A stretch of DNA of 64,000 bases from Bacteroidales bacterium. Lineage in GTDB: Bacteria > Bacteroidota > Bacteroidia > Bacteroidales > P3. This document shows, one piece after another, positions 18,929 to 27,539 of this stretch. The notes under the pieces are model-generated. The model had not been told where the DNA came from, did not search any database, and saw only the letters and a list, made by a program, of their open reading frames with translations. The stretch spans positions 1 through 64,000 of the forward strand of contig JAFTFL010000017.1 in the NCBI GenBank assembly GCA_017449525.1. Direction: 5' to 3'. The position numbers were made by a program, and so were the translations under genes. The first letter of the stretch is position 1; each line of letters begins with the position of its first letter.

Positions 18929-20136
18929 TTAAAAAGTTCTATTTTGGCCATCTACCCTTCTTAAGATTCCTTCTGCTGCATTAGGAGAAAGGTAATACAC
19001 GGGATTTGTCTGTTCCTTCTCTATTAGTTTCAACAAAGAAGAGTTTACTATAGTCGATGGAGTTGGGTAAATGTTACACTCAATAAGTCTATCAGCCCAA
19101 ACAATTCCACCTCTTTGCCATTTGTATTCGCCTGTCGGATCAGAGAAATCTATTTTTGCCAATGATGTGTTAGACCAAGCAGATTTCGAAAAGTCTGGAT
19201 AAAGTGATAAAGTATCTTTTATGTCTTCAACATCACTATTATTTCCAAGTTGCTTTTTTACTTTATTTGCTATCCATGCTACAACAGGAACTGAAACGGC
19301 ATTGCCAATTGCTGTATATCTAAGCGTATTTATATTTTCATCATTAACGGCCTCCTCAGAAGGAGAAGTCCAGTTGTCAGAAAAACCTTGCAGCCTTTCC
19401 GACTCTATTGGAGAGAGACGGCGAACGCCATCTTCACATACTACATAGGTGCGACTCCAGTCAGTTCCTGTATGCCTACCAGAAGAGGCGGCAAGACAAT
19501 ATGCAACTTTTGGTACTTTGGGATATTCGTTTTGCTTACTTTCTTCTGTTATGAAGTTCGTTCATTTTGGGGTTTCTTAGCTCCTTCTCTATCAAACATT
19601 ACACTCAACGCTTTTGCAGGATTACCTCTCCAACAGCACAAGTATACACGAGTACGTGATTGGGGAACTCCAAAATATCTACTATTAAGTAAACGCCAAG
19701 CCACCCCATAGCCTAATGAAGAAAGAGTTTGTATAATAACTCCAAAGTTACGTCCTTTATTAGATGTAAAAAGTCCTGCAACGTTTTCGATGATAACAAC
19801 TTCCGGTATTTTTGCTTCTATCAACTCTGCAAAACGATAAAAAAGCCCAGAGCGTTTTCCCTTTAGACCAAGTCTTTTCGAAGCCCCACGAGCTACTGAT
19901 ATGTCCTGACATGGAAAGCCTCCACACCACACTTCAGAATCAGGAATATCCTCTACTACTATTTCGTTAATGTCATCTGCCTTCAGAACATTAGGCCAGT
20001 GGCGACTCAGTATCTGATTGCAAAAAGGATTAATCTCACAAAGCAGAGCCGTTGAGAAACCATGTTGCTCAAATGCCACATCAAATCCCCCAATCCCTGC
20101 GAAGAACGAATTTATATGATATTTCTTTTTCGGCAT
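18929..20136 (-). CDS. DNA (cytosine-5) methyltransferase 2, frameshifted
   Basis: The N-terminal half holds motif I (FFAGIGGF), motif IV with catalytic Cys76 (GGFPCQDIS) and motif VI (VIIENVAGL). It closes at 19549 after KKPQNERTS. The C-terminal half continues in another frame, with the target-recognition region (SGRHTGTDWSRTY), RRLSPIESERLQGF (motif IX) and YTAIGNAVSVPV (motif X), to the stop at 18929. The break is near 19553-19575 in an AAACCCCAAAA context. Joined length is about 400 residues, full for the family. Preceding it are three 22-bp direct repeats. It pairs with the methylase at 23578 and could modify a second strand or site. Confidence 0.82.
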
Positions 20137-20154
20137 AATTATCTGTATTTCGAC

Positions 20155-20209
20155 TTACCCACTAACTTTTCCGAGTTACCCACTAAGTGTATTATAGTTA
20201 CCCATTAAC
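20155..20209 (-). repeat. Three 21-22-bp direct repeats before methyltransferase 2
   Basis: TTACCCACTAAC-like units start at 20155, 20176 and 20198 on the plus strand (minus-strand core TTAGTGGGTAA). The innermost overlaps the stop codon of the caspase-like gene. The 22-base period would put proteins on one face of the helix, so an operator or translational control site is plausible. Confidence 0.6.
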
Positions 20210-20848
20210 TCCTGTGAGTTGATTTTCTGATGCACTCTCATTGTTATGTAAAGAAGAGATATCTAAAGCATCGTCTCCTTCAAAGACCAAAGCCTCTTTG
20301 TTATGAACCAAATCAACTGCTACCCAAGGGTCAGTTTCGCTTAGAATAGCTATTTGCTCGTCAAAAGTCACTTTCATTTTCTCTTTGGATGTTTTAATGT
20401 TGCTACCAGAAAGAAAACTTTTCAAGCCAGACAAAGCACTGACAACAAAAGGCTCACGCTCACCCCGTACAATAAATGCGTCATTATAGCCTACAAAGAA
20501 TAATAGGCCAAGTCCTTTCAAATGCGGGTATAAATTACGCGCACAAGAGCATGCTACACTATAGATGCCTTTACCTGAAAAATTATAATTTGTTGTATGA
20601 GTGGACACCACTTCTGCATCATCTTCGTTATATATTCCATCATCATCCCCATGCCCAGCAATAAAGCATAGTTGATGTTCCGACATTGCCCCAACCACAT
20701 TTTCTTCATTCATATCAGGAGGACACACGGAAGAAAATTCAATGCCGTTGTCTGCACAGATTTGCTTTGCTTCGTCGGCACATGACTCCATGAAATCATG
20801 AAGAATGGTTCCTGTATCATTGTTATATGCAATTAAGACCTTATTCAT
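20198..20848 (-). CDS. Small caspase-like cysteine protease (candidate defence effector)
   Basis: 216 residues, no signal peptide. The caspase/CHAT fold motifs are visible: a strand leading to CFIAGHGDDDG with candidate catalytic His66, and GIYSVACSCARNLYPHL with candidate Cys100 (Cys102 is alternative). After these comes LGLLFFVGYNDAF, as in CHAT-type domains where the post-Cys strand shapes the S1 pocket. Nothing else is fused, so partner proteins must supply specificity. It begins 3 bases after the response-regulator stop. Protease effectors of this fold kill or arrest infected cells in several known systems; that role here is inferred from motifs and context. Fold assignment is by eye and moderately certain. 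Confidence 0.65.
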   Translation of the reverse strand: MNKVLIAYNNDTGTILHDFMESCADEAKQICADNGIEFSSVCPPDMNEENVVGAMSEHQLCFIAGHGDDDGIYNEDDAEVVSTHTTNYNFSGKGIYSVACSCARNLYPHLKGLGLLFFVGYNDAFIVRGEREPFVVSALSGLKSFLSGSNIKTSKEKMKVTFDEQIAILSETDPWVAVDLVHNKEALVFEGDDALDISSLHNNESASENQLTGVNG

Positions 20849-20851
20849 ATA

Positions 20852-21463
20852 CTATTTCTTAGAACGCTGTAATTGATAAATATAATACTCGTTCAATTTT
20901 TGTTCAAATGACTTCCCGATGGCAGACTGAAGCCGTAATTCAGAAAGAATGTCCGCCCAAGTATATGTTTTCCCCGTAGAAGCCTCGCTAAAGGCCTCTT
21001 TGTTATTGTCTTCAGGATGACGAATCAGCCATTGCTCCAAGACGCAGTCAAATTTTGTACTCCAATTTGACCTGATTTTATCAATGATGGCTGTGACAGA
21101 GTTGAAATCGTTATTGCTCCTATCTAAATAGAAGAAATTCTCTTCGTTCATCATCTCTATGATAGAATCAAGCGGAATGTCTGTACCCAATTGATTGGCC
21201 GACATCATCACTATATAAAGTAATGACGTTTTCTTTCTAATCTCTTTCAGTAAATCAATACCTTTCTTTCGATGACCGCTGAAATTCCAGTCAATAAAAA
21301 CAATCATCTTGTGGTTTAAATTGTCTAAGACATATTCCAAGCCTTTGTCAGGGTTCTGAAAGACATGCTTATAATCTGCATCCTTATAATGTTTTCTAAT
21401 ATTCTGAACAAAGGGCTCATCCTCAGACAGATTGTCATCTATAAAAACTATCTTAAAATCCAT
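20852..21463 (-). CDS. Atypical response regulator
   Basis: 203 residues. The N-terminal ~120 residues form a receiver domain: acidic pair Asp9-Asp10 (VFIDDN), phosphoacceptor Asp58 (VFIDWNFSG), hydroxyl residue Ser88 (VMMSAN). The usual KP after beta-5 is not evident (NFFYLDRSNND), so phosphorylation chemistry may differ. The C-terminal ~80 residues (TYTWADILSELRLQSAIGKS) are helical and not a recognised DNA-binding domain, so the output is probably a protein interaction. It sits 6 bases after the kinase gene and 3 before the protease gene, which points to those as its partners. Confidence 0.78.
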   Translation of the reverse strand: MDFKIVFIDDNLSEDEPFVQNIRKHYKDADYKHVFQNPDKGLEYVLDNLNHKMIVFIDWNFSGHRKKGIDLLKEIRKKTSLLYIVMMSANQLGTDIPLDSIIEMMNEENFFYLDRSNNDFNSVTAIIDKIRSNWSTKFDCVLEQWLIRHPEDNNKEAFSEASTGKTYTWADILSELRLQSAIGKSFEQKLNEYYIYQLQRSKK

Positions 21464-21469
21464 AATCTA

Positions 21470-23572
21470 CTACTTTTTAAATGGAATTGTTATTTTTATT
21501 GTTGTACCTATCTCGCCAAATTCACTTTCAACGACAGACACCGTGCCACGAAGGGACTCTACACGAGTCTTTACAATGTATAACCCAACACCTGCGCCAC
21601 CTTGTTTTTCTGTTGTCGTGTAATACAGGGCAAACACCTGCTCCCAGTCTTCCTGTGGGATTCCTTTTCCCGTATCCGAAACGAGAATTTCAAGCATATC
21701 ATTCTTTACCTCATACGAACAACGAACTATTTTTTGCTCTGAATCAGCCATTGCTTTTACAGAATTGTCTATCAAATTCTGTAGAATATCCCTAAAGAAC
21801 TGACGATTTGTGTTTAATACCAATTTGTCAGGAAAATCCGTCTGCAAAGAAATACCCTCGCGTGAAAAAACATCGTCATAGTCGCTTACAATCTCTTCAA
21901 AAGTTTTCTTCAAGTCAACTTCCTCTGGATTGATATTTGACTGAGAATAGCTAAGCATATAGTTTATGACCCGATTTAAGACCTTGAATCGCTCATACAT
22001 TTGTTTTGCGTAAAGTTGGAAGAGTGTTTCTTCATCTGGATCAGGATAGTACCGATAAAAGAATTCAATTCTGTCTCGTATCTGATTCAACGTAGTCCGA
22101 ACAGCATGCGTAATAGTAATAGCGAATTGCTGCAAGGACATAATACTCATGTAAATATTTTCCTTGCGGGTAAAATCCTCTAAGGCTTTCTTTTGCTCGC
22201 TGATGGCCGTTTTTACGCTTTTGCCTGTTTTCCGAACTTGCTTAAGAAGTGGCTCTACTGTCGGTTTTAGTTCGGGCTTCTGGGCTACTATATCATTAAA
22301 TGCAGACATCAGTGAGTTAATATCGTCTGATGCAGTTTTTAGTCCCTCCTCAGCATTGTTGCGTTTTGACAGGCGCATTTCCACCTTATAGTCTTGAAGA
22401 GCATTCAACTGGGTAATGATGAACTTCTTAAGTTCTTTGTACTCTTCATTATCGACAAAATCCTGTCGGTTGGTTGCGTCAATAATCTTTGGATTTCCTG
22501 CAGAGGTTATTTCTATAGTCCCAAGAAATTCGCGTGTGCTTATCCTGCTAAACATATCACGCCAAAGTCGCTTGTCAATTCCAAGCACATCACGTTTCAA
22601 ATCAGGATTTTCATTGGTCTCAGCAAATGGAGTTGCAATAATTCCATCTCGATAGACCTTGAATCCGTCAATAGAGTCATTGGGAAAAGCCTTTCTGTAA
22701 TTACGTCTGGCAGCATCATCAAAAAAATAAATATTCATTTTGACTCCACCAAAAGACTTTAAGGGAATCAGACGATGCTCAAAAGCCTTCTTCTCTTTAT
22801 CGTAATAAATGCTTTGTTGTAGATTGGATTTTTCGTCAACTCCTATGCTAAGTGAAACGGTTGCCAAATCGAAATCATCTAAAGTTCTAACAGCGTCTTG
22901 ATTAATGCCAAATTCAGGTGCAAGAACTTTTACTTTAAACGGGTAGGTAAGATTTGCAAATGGAGAAACTATTTTAGATATTTCACGCATCAGGTGCTCA
23001 ATCTCCTTCTTCGTCCAAGGGTCTCGTATTACAGAAATGACAAGCCTTGTACCCGACTCATCTTTATTTGGTGCATCAATATACGAGTATGAGTTTTCCA
23101 TGTCTGTGAATAAACGTAATTCAGTCTCGCCGTTCATCTCACGGTAATAGGCAGCCCAGTCTATGTCTACTTTAAGCCACCTCTCTTCACCACTCTTCTT
23201 CGTTATAATAGAAACATAATCCCCCAATTTGTCAACGGCAAAACGACCAATCCCCTTTTCACCCACACACTTTCGATTATAAGGCTCTGGCGAATACGGA
23301 TGAGAACGTTTGCTTGAAGTTCCTATGACCATCCACTTGTCCCTAATGTCTTCAAAAGACATACCATAACCATCATCCTCAATCCGAATAACAGGGTCCC
23401 TTTTTCCTGCGCCTATATTCTCAAGGGCAACCGTCACATTCTGGGCATTTGCATCATAGCAGTTTTTTACGAGTTCAAACAATGCTGTAACGCGGTCTGT
23501 TATCAAATCACGCCCTATCAGCCGGAAAGTGCTGATATCAAAACGCCATCTCAATGTTTGGTTACTATCCAT
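21470..23572 (-). CDS. Dual-GHKL sensor histidine kinase (MORC/MutL-like N-terminus)
   Basis: 700 residues, no membrane span. The N-terminus is a first GHKL ATPase of the HSP90/MutL/MORC type: ELVKNCYDAN (N box, 33-42), EDDGYGM (65-71), GEKGIGRFA (104-112). A transducer-like middle follows (210-400), then a coiled helical region. A dimerisation/phosphoacceptor helix holds candidate His489 in ITITHAVRTTLNQIR. A second GHKL domain of histidine-kinase type completes it: NLIDNSVKA (599-607), DTGKG (633-637), GGAGVGLYIV (658-667). It should be a cytosolic sensor that converts a DNA or nucleotide signal into phosphorylation of the adjacent receiver. GHKL ATPases of the MORC/MutL class are known in restriction-modification islands. 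Confidence 0.82.
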   Translation of the reverse strand: MDSNQTLRWRFDISTFRLIGRDLITDRVTALFELVKNCYDANAQNVTVALENIGAGKRDPVIRIEDDGYGMSFEDIRDKWMVIGTSSKRSHPYSPEPYNRKCVGEKGIGRFAVDKLGDYVSIITKKSGEERWLKVDIDWAAYYREMNGETELRLFTDMENSYSYIDAPNKDESGTRLVISVIRDPWTKKEIEHLMREISKIVSPFANLTYPFKVKVLAPEFGINQDAVRTLDDFDLATVSLSIGVDEKSNLQQSIYYDKEKKAFEHRLIPLKSFGGVKMNIYFFDDAARRNYRKAFPNDSIDGFKVYRDGIIATPFAETNENPDLKRDVLGIDKRLWRDMFSRISTREFLGTIEITSAGNPKIIDATNRQDFVDNEEYKELKKFIITQLNALQDYKVEMRLSKRNNAEEGLKTASDDINSLMSAFNDIVAQKPELKPTVEPLLKQVRKTGKSVKTAISEQKKALEDFTRKENIYMSIMSLQQFAITITHAVRTTLNQIRDRIEFFYRYYPDPDEETLFQLYAKQMYERFKVLNRVINYMLSYSQSNINPEEVDLKKTFEEIVSDYDDVFSREGISLQTDFPDKLVLNTNRQFFRDILQNLIDNSVKAMADSEQKIVRCSYEVKNDMLEILVSDTGKGIPQEDWEQVFALYYTTTEKQGGAGVGLYIVKTRVESLRGTVSVVESEFGEIGTTIKITIPFKK

Positions 23573-23577
23573 ATCGT

Positions 23578-24663
23578 CTATTTATGGTTTCTTATATGTT
23601 GTTTGATACTTTCTGCAATCACTTCTCCCAATTTTGGTGGTACAGCATTCCCTATGTACCGTGATGCCTTTACTAATGACACTTCTTGCTCGTTTGGGAA
23701 AAATTTGTATGTTAATGGGAATGTCTGGAACAAGGCTGCTTCTCTAGCGGAAATCGCCCTATTTTGAGTAGGATGACCAAAACGGCCATTACCGATACCT
23801 GTACATAAGGTAGTCATAGTAGGAGCAGGCTCCTCCCATACCATACGCCCATAAACACTGCCAAAACTTTTGCCACTTTCTTCTTGGTGGCATTTTAGTT
23901 GTAACTCTTTGGGCCAGTCTCTCCAACTGCCACCATATGGTGTTGCCATAATTCTTTGCATATTCAAAGGAGACAAAGCACGACATCTGTGTAAAGCATC
24001 TGTGGGACAACTTTCTCCTGCCTCTAATGGAGGCAGATTGGCGATAGCATCACGCACTGTTACATAATTCTCCTTCGTATGCGTAGGGGGTATTAATCCT
24101 ATATTCCCCTTCCGGGATGCCAACAAGACCAAACGCTTACGTGTCTGTGGAATGCCATAGTTTGGACAGAAAACGACTTGGTATTTCACATAATAATGTT
24201 CGTCTTGCAACGTCCTCACGAAATCCGCTAAAACAGACTTCAACTTAAATGAAGCAATGGCCGGTACATTCTCCATCGTCACAATATCTGGCTGTACTTC
24301 TTTAATTAAACGACCAAATTCATATAATAAGTTGTATTTGTCTTTATCCTTGTTCTTGTTCTTAAATGCATACGAAGAGAAAGGCTGGCATGGTGCGCAT
24401 CCAGCCAAGACTTTGATAGCTTTCTTGGAATATAATGGCAGTATGTCTTCTTTTGTAACTTCCCTTATATCTTTATAAACAAACTTTGCTTCATTATTAG
24501 TTTCGTAGGCATACTTACAAGTTGCATCCAAATCAAAACCTTCAAGTATCTTAAACCCTTTTGACTTCATTCCATAACTTAGTCCGCCTATACCACAGAA
24601 TAGGTCTACGACTTCGATAGAAGGTAGTCTGCCTCGTCTTTTATGAATGATATGTTCAGCCAT
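23578..24663 (-). CDS. DNA (cytosine-5) methyltransferase 1
   Basis: 361 residues, complete. Motif I VVDLFCGIGGLSYG, motif IV LAGCAPCQPFSSY with catalytic Cys92, motif VI VTMENVPAIASF, motif VIII YGIPQTRKRLVLLAS, and motif X SRYIGNAVPPKLGE are all present. The variable region between VIII and IX is moderate in length, consistent with one target site. The start is 5 bases after the stop of the small XRE regulator and the stop is 5 bases before the kinase, so it is second in the operon. It would protect host DNA or create the mark read by the McrBC-type pair. Confidence 0.9.
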   Translation of the reverse strand: MAEHIIHKRRGRLPSIEVVDLFCGIGGLSYGMKSKGFKILEGFDLDATCKYAYETNNEAKFVYKDIREVTKEDILPLYSKKAIKVLAGCAPCQPFSSYAFKNKNKDKDKYNLLYEFGRLIKEVQPDIVTMENVPAIASFKLKSVLADFVRTLQDEHYYVKYQVVFCPNYGIPQTRKRLVLLASRKGNIGLIPPTHTKENYVTVRDAIANLPPLEAGESCPTDALHRCRALSPLNMQRIMATPYGGSWRDWPKELQLKCHQEESGKSFGSVYGRMVWEEPAPTMTTLCTGIGNGRFGHPTQNRAISAREAALFQTFPLTYKFFPNEQEVSLVKASRYIGNAVPPKLGEVIAESIKQHIRNHK

Positions 24664-24668
24664 GATTC

Positions 24669-24884
24669 CTATTCTTTCTCAGTCCATAATAAGTCATCCA
24701 CGCTGACACAAAGAATCTGGGCCAGTCGGATGAACATCTCTACATTAGGCTGGGCGGCGTTTGTCACCCACTTCGATATAACCGCTGGGTCTTTATCAAG
24801 AATTTCCGACAACTGCTTGTTGGTCATTCCCTTCTCTGCAAGTACCACCTTTAGGCGGTTTATTCTTTTACGTTCCATTCGCAT
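24669..24884 (-). CDS. XRE-family controller protein
   Basis: 71 residues forming a single HTH_3 domain: MTNKQLSEILDKDPAVISKW is the helix-turn-helix, followed by NVEMFIRLAQILCVSVDDLL. Size and position, first gene immediately upstream of a DNA methyltransferase, match C proteins of restriction-modification systems, which delay effector expression until methylation is complete. Autoregulation is inferred. A strong promoter lies just upstream. Confidence 0.85.
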   Translation of the reverse strand: MRMERKRINRLKVVLAEKGMTNKQLSEILDKDPAVISKWVTNAAQPNVEMFIRLAQILCVSVDDLLWTEKE

Positions 24885-24900
24885 GCTGCTAATTTGGCTA

Positions 24901-24929
24901 CAAATTTACACAAAAAATCTCAAAGTCAA
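24901..24929 (-). promoter_or_regulatory. Promoter of the defence operon
   Basis: On the minus strand TTGACTTTG (24929-24921) is followed by TAAATTTG (24908-24901), matching the TTG ... TAnnTTTG Bacteroidales pattern with about 18 bases between. The -7 box lies 16 bases upstream of the controller start at 24884. Confidence 0.7.
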
Positions 24930-24981
24930 TGTTTATTAAGTAAAAAAGTGGTAATTAAGAATCAAAAAAATGTGTTTATAT

Positions 24982-25443
24982 TCAATTATCCTTGCCGATT
25001 AGGCATTTTTCATACCTGTTTGTTAGTTCTATGACATCATGCATAATCTGCACCAACTGTATCATGCACTTCTCCAACTTATACACTAGTGCTGCTGCCC
25101 TACGCTCCGAAAAGTGAATCTTCAGTTCCTTCAATGTCTGGTTGTAGTTGTTCCCAACCATACGGAATTGGGAATGGAATTCACTCAACTTGGCATAGTA
25201 TTCATACTGACTTTTGTCGAAAGTTACCACATGGAATGGCTCTTCAAAGATACGCGCCTTGATGAATGCTGACTTGCTCGTCAAGCCAGAACGCTCGAAC
25301 TTAGTCAGGAACTCGTTGTACTCCTTTGATGTGAAGTTCACCGTGATACGATTTGTTGCAGGGTCCAGCTTGGGATTTCTCCCACCCCTGTTTCTTTTGT
25401 TGTTCATCTTTAATTCTTCTATTTTGACATATATAGTTATCAC
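24982..25443 (-). CDS. MobA-like mobilisation (relaxosome accessory) protein
   Basis: 153 residues. A basic N-terminus (NNKRNRGGRNPKLDP) is followed by a ribbon-helix-helix-like segment (NRITVNFTSKEYNEFLTKF) and a helical C-terminus, as in MobA/MobC-type proteins of Bacteroides mobilisable elements. The true start may be the internal Met of MNNKRNRGG. Such proteins bind oriT and normally precede a relaxase (MobB), but no relaxase follows: the defence operon begins 97 bases downstream. The element is therefore either mobilised in trans or has lost its relaxase to the defence cargo. Confidence 0.72.
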   Translation of the reverse strand: MITIYVKIEELKMNNKRNRGGRNPKLDPATNRITVNFTSKEYNEFLTKFERSGLTSKSAFIKARIFEEPFHVVTFDKSQYEYYAKLSEFHSQFRMVGNNYNQTLKELKIHFSERRAAALVYKLEKCMIQLVQIMHDVIELTNRYEKCLIGKDN

Positions 25444-26064
25444 TCACTGCTTACGGCAAGTATGAACAGGCTGGCCGACTTCGGAGGATAGCCACAGCCC
25501 TCGGCAGAGCAAGGAGTTTTGTGCTGCAAACGGAGTTTCATGCAGCAGAAAACATACCTTGCTATGTTCTGACGAACATAATCATCCGCTCATGAAGCGG
25601 ATGCAGTCATGTCAGGTGTTTGGTTCTGCCCATTTGATACTTGCTTGATCGTATTCGGCTGCAAAGATAGGACAGGTAACATTGTCTGGCAATAGATTTC
25701 CTGTGCCACTAACAGCCACATCAGTGCCATATGCAGCCAAAGTCCACCGTTTTACCGAATGATTTAATTGATTCATTCGCCATTGAAATAAGTATTTGAT
25801 AGAATATTGCATTGGTTAATCGAAGAATTCAATCATTCATGAATGCATGAACTAATGAACTCATGCGTTTAATAATGATTGCTTCGATTCCTCAAATTGT
25901 CAAAGATTTAAGAAACAAAAGAATGAATTAACTAGCTAATTAGTTAATTCATTATGTTGTTACGTTGCAACGAAAAACCTTGGAACAAAAGAAACAAGGC
26001 AACAGGTCTCTATGACTTACTACGACACCTTGCTGCCTTGTTCCTTGTAGGCGATTAGACGAGC
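25444..26064. other. Intergenic region with candidate oriT and short repeats
   Basis: No gene. The 25470-25560 stretch (CCGACTTCGGAGGATAGCC, GCCCTCGGCAGAGCAAGGAG) is GC-richer than its surroundings and lies directly upstream of the mob gene, where Bacteroides mobilisable elements carry oriT. From 25750 to 25960 the sequence is dense in short ATTCAT/TTAATT runs. Near 25990-26050 AACAAGGCAACAGG faces CCTTGCTGCCTTGTT, a terminator-like hairpin for the HTH gene at 26065. Confidence 0.4.
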
Positions 26065-26478
26065 CTAAGCCTTCATGTAATCCTCCATTTTTAAAGTGAC
26101 GCATACTTTTTCATACATTGGTCTGCCCATCAGCCGATTCATGATGAACTTTCGGAACTTGTAGCTATTGTCGCTGTCGATGGTGTATGCCAGACGAATC
26201 ACCATTTCAAGGTTATACACATCGATGTTCCAGTTGGGATGATAGGGGAACAGACGGAACGAGCCATGAGTGTCCTCTTCATGCGCAATACCTTTATTAT
26301 ATATATAGCGTATCGTGCGGAACACGGTGGCCGATGGGACGAAAAGCATATCTGCTATCTCTTCCACCGTCATCCAAACGTCCTTGTCAGGCATAGTGAT
26401 AATGCCGCCCTCCGTCATTCTGATGATGCCTCTCTCAAAGATATCCTTGGGAATCATTGAAATGCTTGTTGTTGCCAT
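26065..26478 (-). CDS. Small HTH protein co-transcribed with the integrase
   Basis: 137 residues. WMTVEEIADMLFVPSATVFRTIRYIYNKG is a winged/MerR-like helix-turn-helix of the kind used by excisionases and RhuM-type proteins. The C-terminal part (LEMVIRLAYTIDSDNSYKFR) resembles the Bro/KilA-adjacent region of the latter. It starts 13 bases after the integrase stop. A role as excisionase or integrase regulator is likely from position; I could not identify the family precisely. Confidence 0.7.
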   Translation of the reverse strand: MATTSISMIPKDIFERGIIRMTEGGIITMPDKDVWMTVEEIADMLFVPSATVFRTIRYIYNKGIAHEEDTHGSFRLFPYHPNWNIDVYNLEMVIRLAYTIDSDNSYKFRKFIMNRLMGRPMYEKVCVTLKMEDYMKA

Positions 26479-26491
26479 AGTCGTTGTTAAT

Positions 26492-27523
26492 TTATTGGGT
26501 TATTATTTGTTGTTCTTTCTCTTTTCTGCGTTCCATCAGTCTGTCAATTTCCTGTGAGATACGGTTGACGGTAATCTGAGCATATTTCTGGGTGCTCTTG
26601 ATGCTGGAATGTCCCATCATCTTGGAAACACTCTCCATACCCACACCTGCCGAGACTAACAAAGTGGCATTCGTGTGTCTTGCATCGTGATGCGAGAGAT
26701 TGCGGTCAAGTCCGAGGAAGATACCAATAGCCACAAACTCCTTGTAGAGTCTGTAATTGGCATATGGCGGCAATGGGAAAACAGGCTTGCTGTTGTCCGT
26801 CGTGTTATAGAGAGCGAGAATTTGCTCTGCTATGGGATGCAATGGCACAAATGTTTCCACATCCGTCTTTTGGCGACACTTGCGGATGAACCGTCTGCCT
26901 TTGGCATCCGTCTGGATGTGTTCTGGGCGAAGCCTTGTCAAATCAACGTAAGCCAGTCCTGTGAACATCGTAAACAGGAGCATGTGCCGTGCAAGTTCCA
27001 TCTGTCGCTGCAGGAACGGATGGGCAAGCAACTTTTTAACCTGCTCGCGGGTAAGATAGCGGATTTCCACGTTACGCGTTACCTTCTCATATTCGATGTC
27101 CTCCAAAGGATTTGAGCGCAGTATCTCCTTGTCAACAGCTAGGAACACGAGACGGCTCAGCCATGCCAGGCAGTCATTGGCAGTTGCTGGACAGAGATGC
27201 TTCCGCTGTCTGAGATAGATATGGTAGTCTTTTCCCAATTGAAGGGTTACGTCAGCAAGGGCCATATCCTCACTGTCAATACTCATCAGGTATTCTTTCA
27301 GACACTTGTTCTTGAACTTGGCGAGTTTGATGGAACCGTTTGATGCCGTGCCAGCACTTTTTATTCTGACTCGTTCCAGTTCCTCCGCAGCCATTTCCAT
27401 CAGTGTGCGTATCGGCTGTATGGTGCCGTTGAGGTAGCTTTTCAACAGTTCTGCACTGGCTACGCCCCGTTTTACAAGAAGCGTCTGATAGGTCTGTTCC
27501 GCTTTCTTGATAAATTCTCGCAA
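26492..27523 (-). CDS. Tyrosine recombinase (integrase), 5'-truncated
   Basis: 343 residues from a TTG. The SAM-like core-binding domain (YHIYLRQRKHLCPATANDCL) and catalytic domain are intact: Arg in LFTMFTGLAYVDLTRL, His-x-x-Arg in LSHHDARHTNATLL, His in MGHSSIKSTQKYAQ, with Tyr in the last motif. Family members in Bacteroidales are about 400 residues with an arm-binding domain at the N-terminus; here the frame begins part-way into that domain. Coding-like sequence (GRREIISPTKDANA) continues 50 bases upstream to a stop, where thymidylate-synthase-like sequence takes over. The integrase therefore lost its N-terminus when the two segments were joined. Confidence 0.82.
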   Translation of the reverse strand: MREFIKKAEQTYQTLLVKRGVASAELLKSYLNGTIQPIRTLMEMAAEELERVRIKSAGTASNGSIKLAKFKNKCLKEYLMSIDSEDMALADVTLQLGKDYHIYLRQRKHLCPATANDCLAWLSRLVFLAVDKEILRSNPLEDIEYEKVTRNVEIRYLTREQVKKLLAHPFLQRQMELARHMLLFTMFTGLAYVDLTRLRPEHIQTDAKGRRFIRKCRQKTDVETFVPLHPIAEQILALYNTTDNSKPVFPLPPYANYRLYKEFVAIGIFLGLDRNLSHHDARHTNATLLVSAGVGMESVSKMMGHSSIKSTQKYAQITVNRISQEIDRLMERRKEKEQQIITQ

Positions 27524-27539
27524 GGCATTGGCATCCTTT

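Noticed and set aside
23578..24663. Type II restriction enzyme partner for methyltransferase 1
   Set aside because: No neighbouring protein looks like a type II endonuclease; the only nuclease in the operon is the McrC-like protein.
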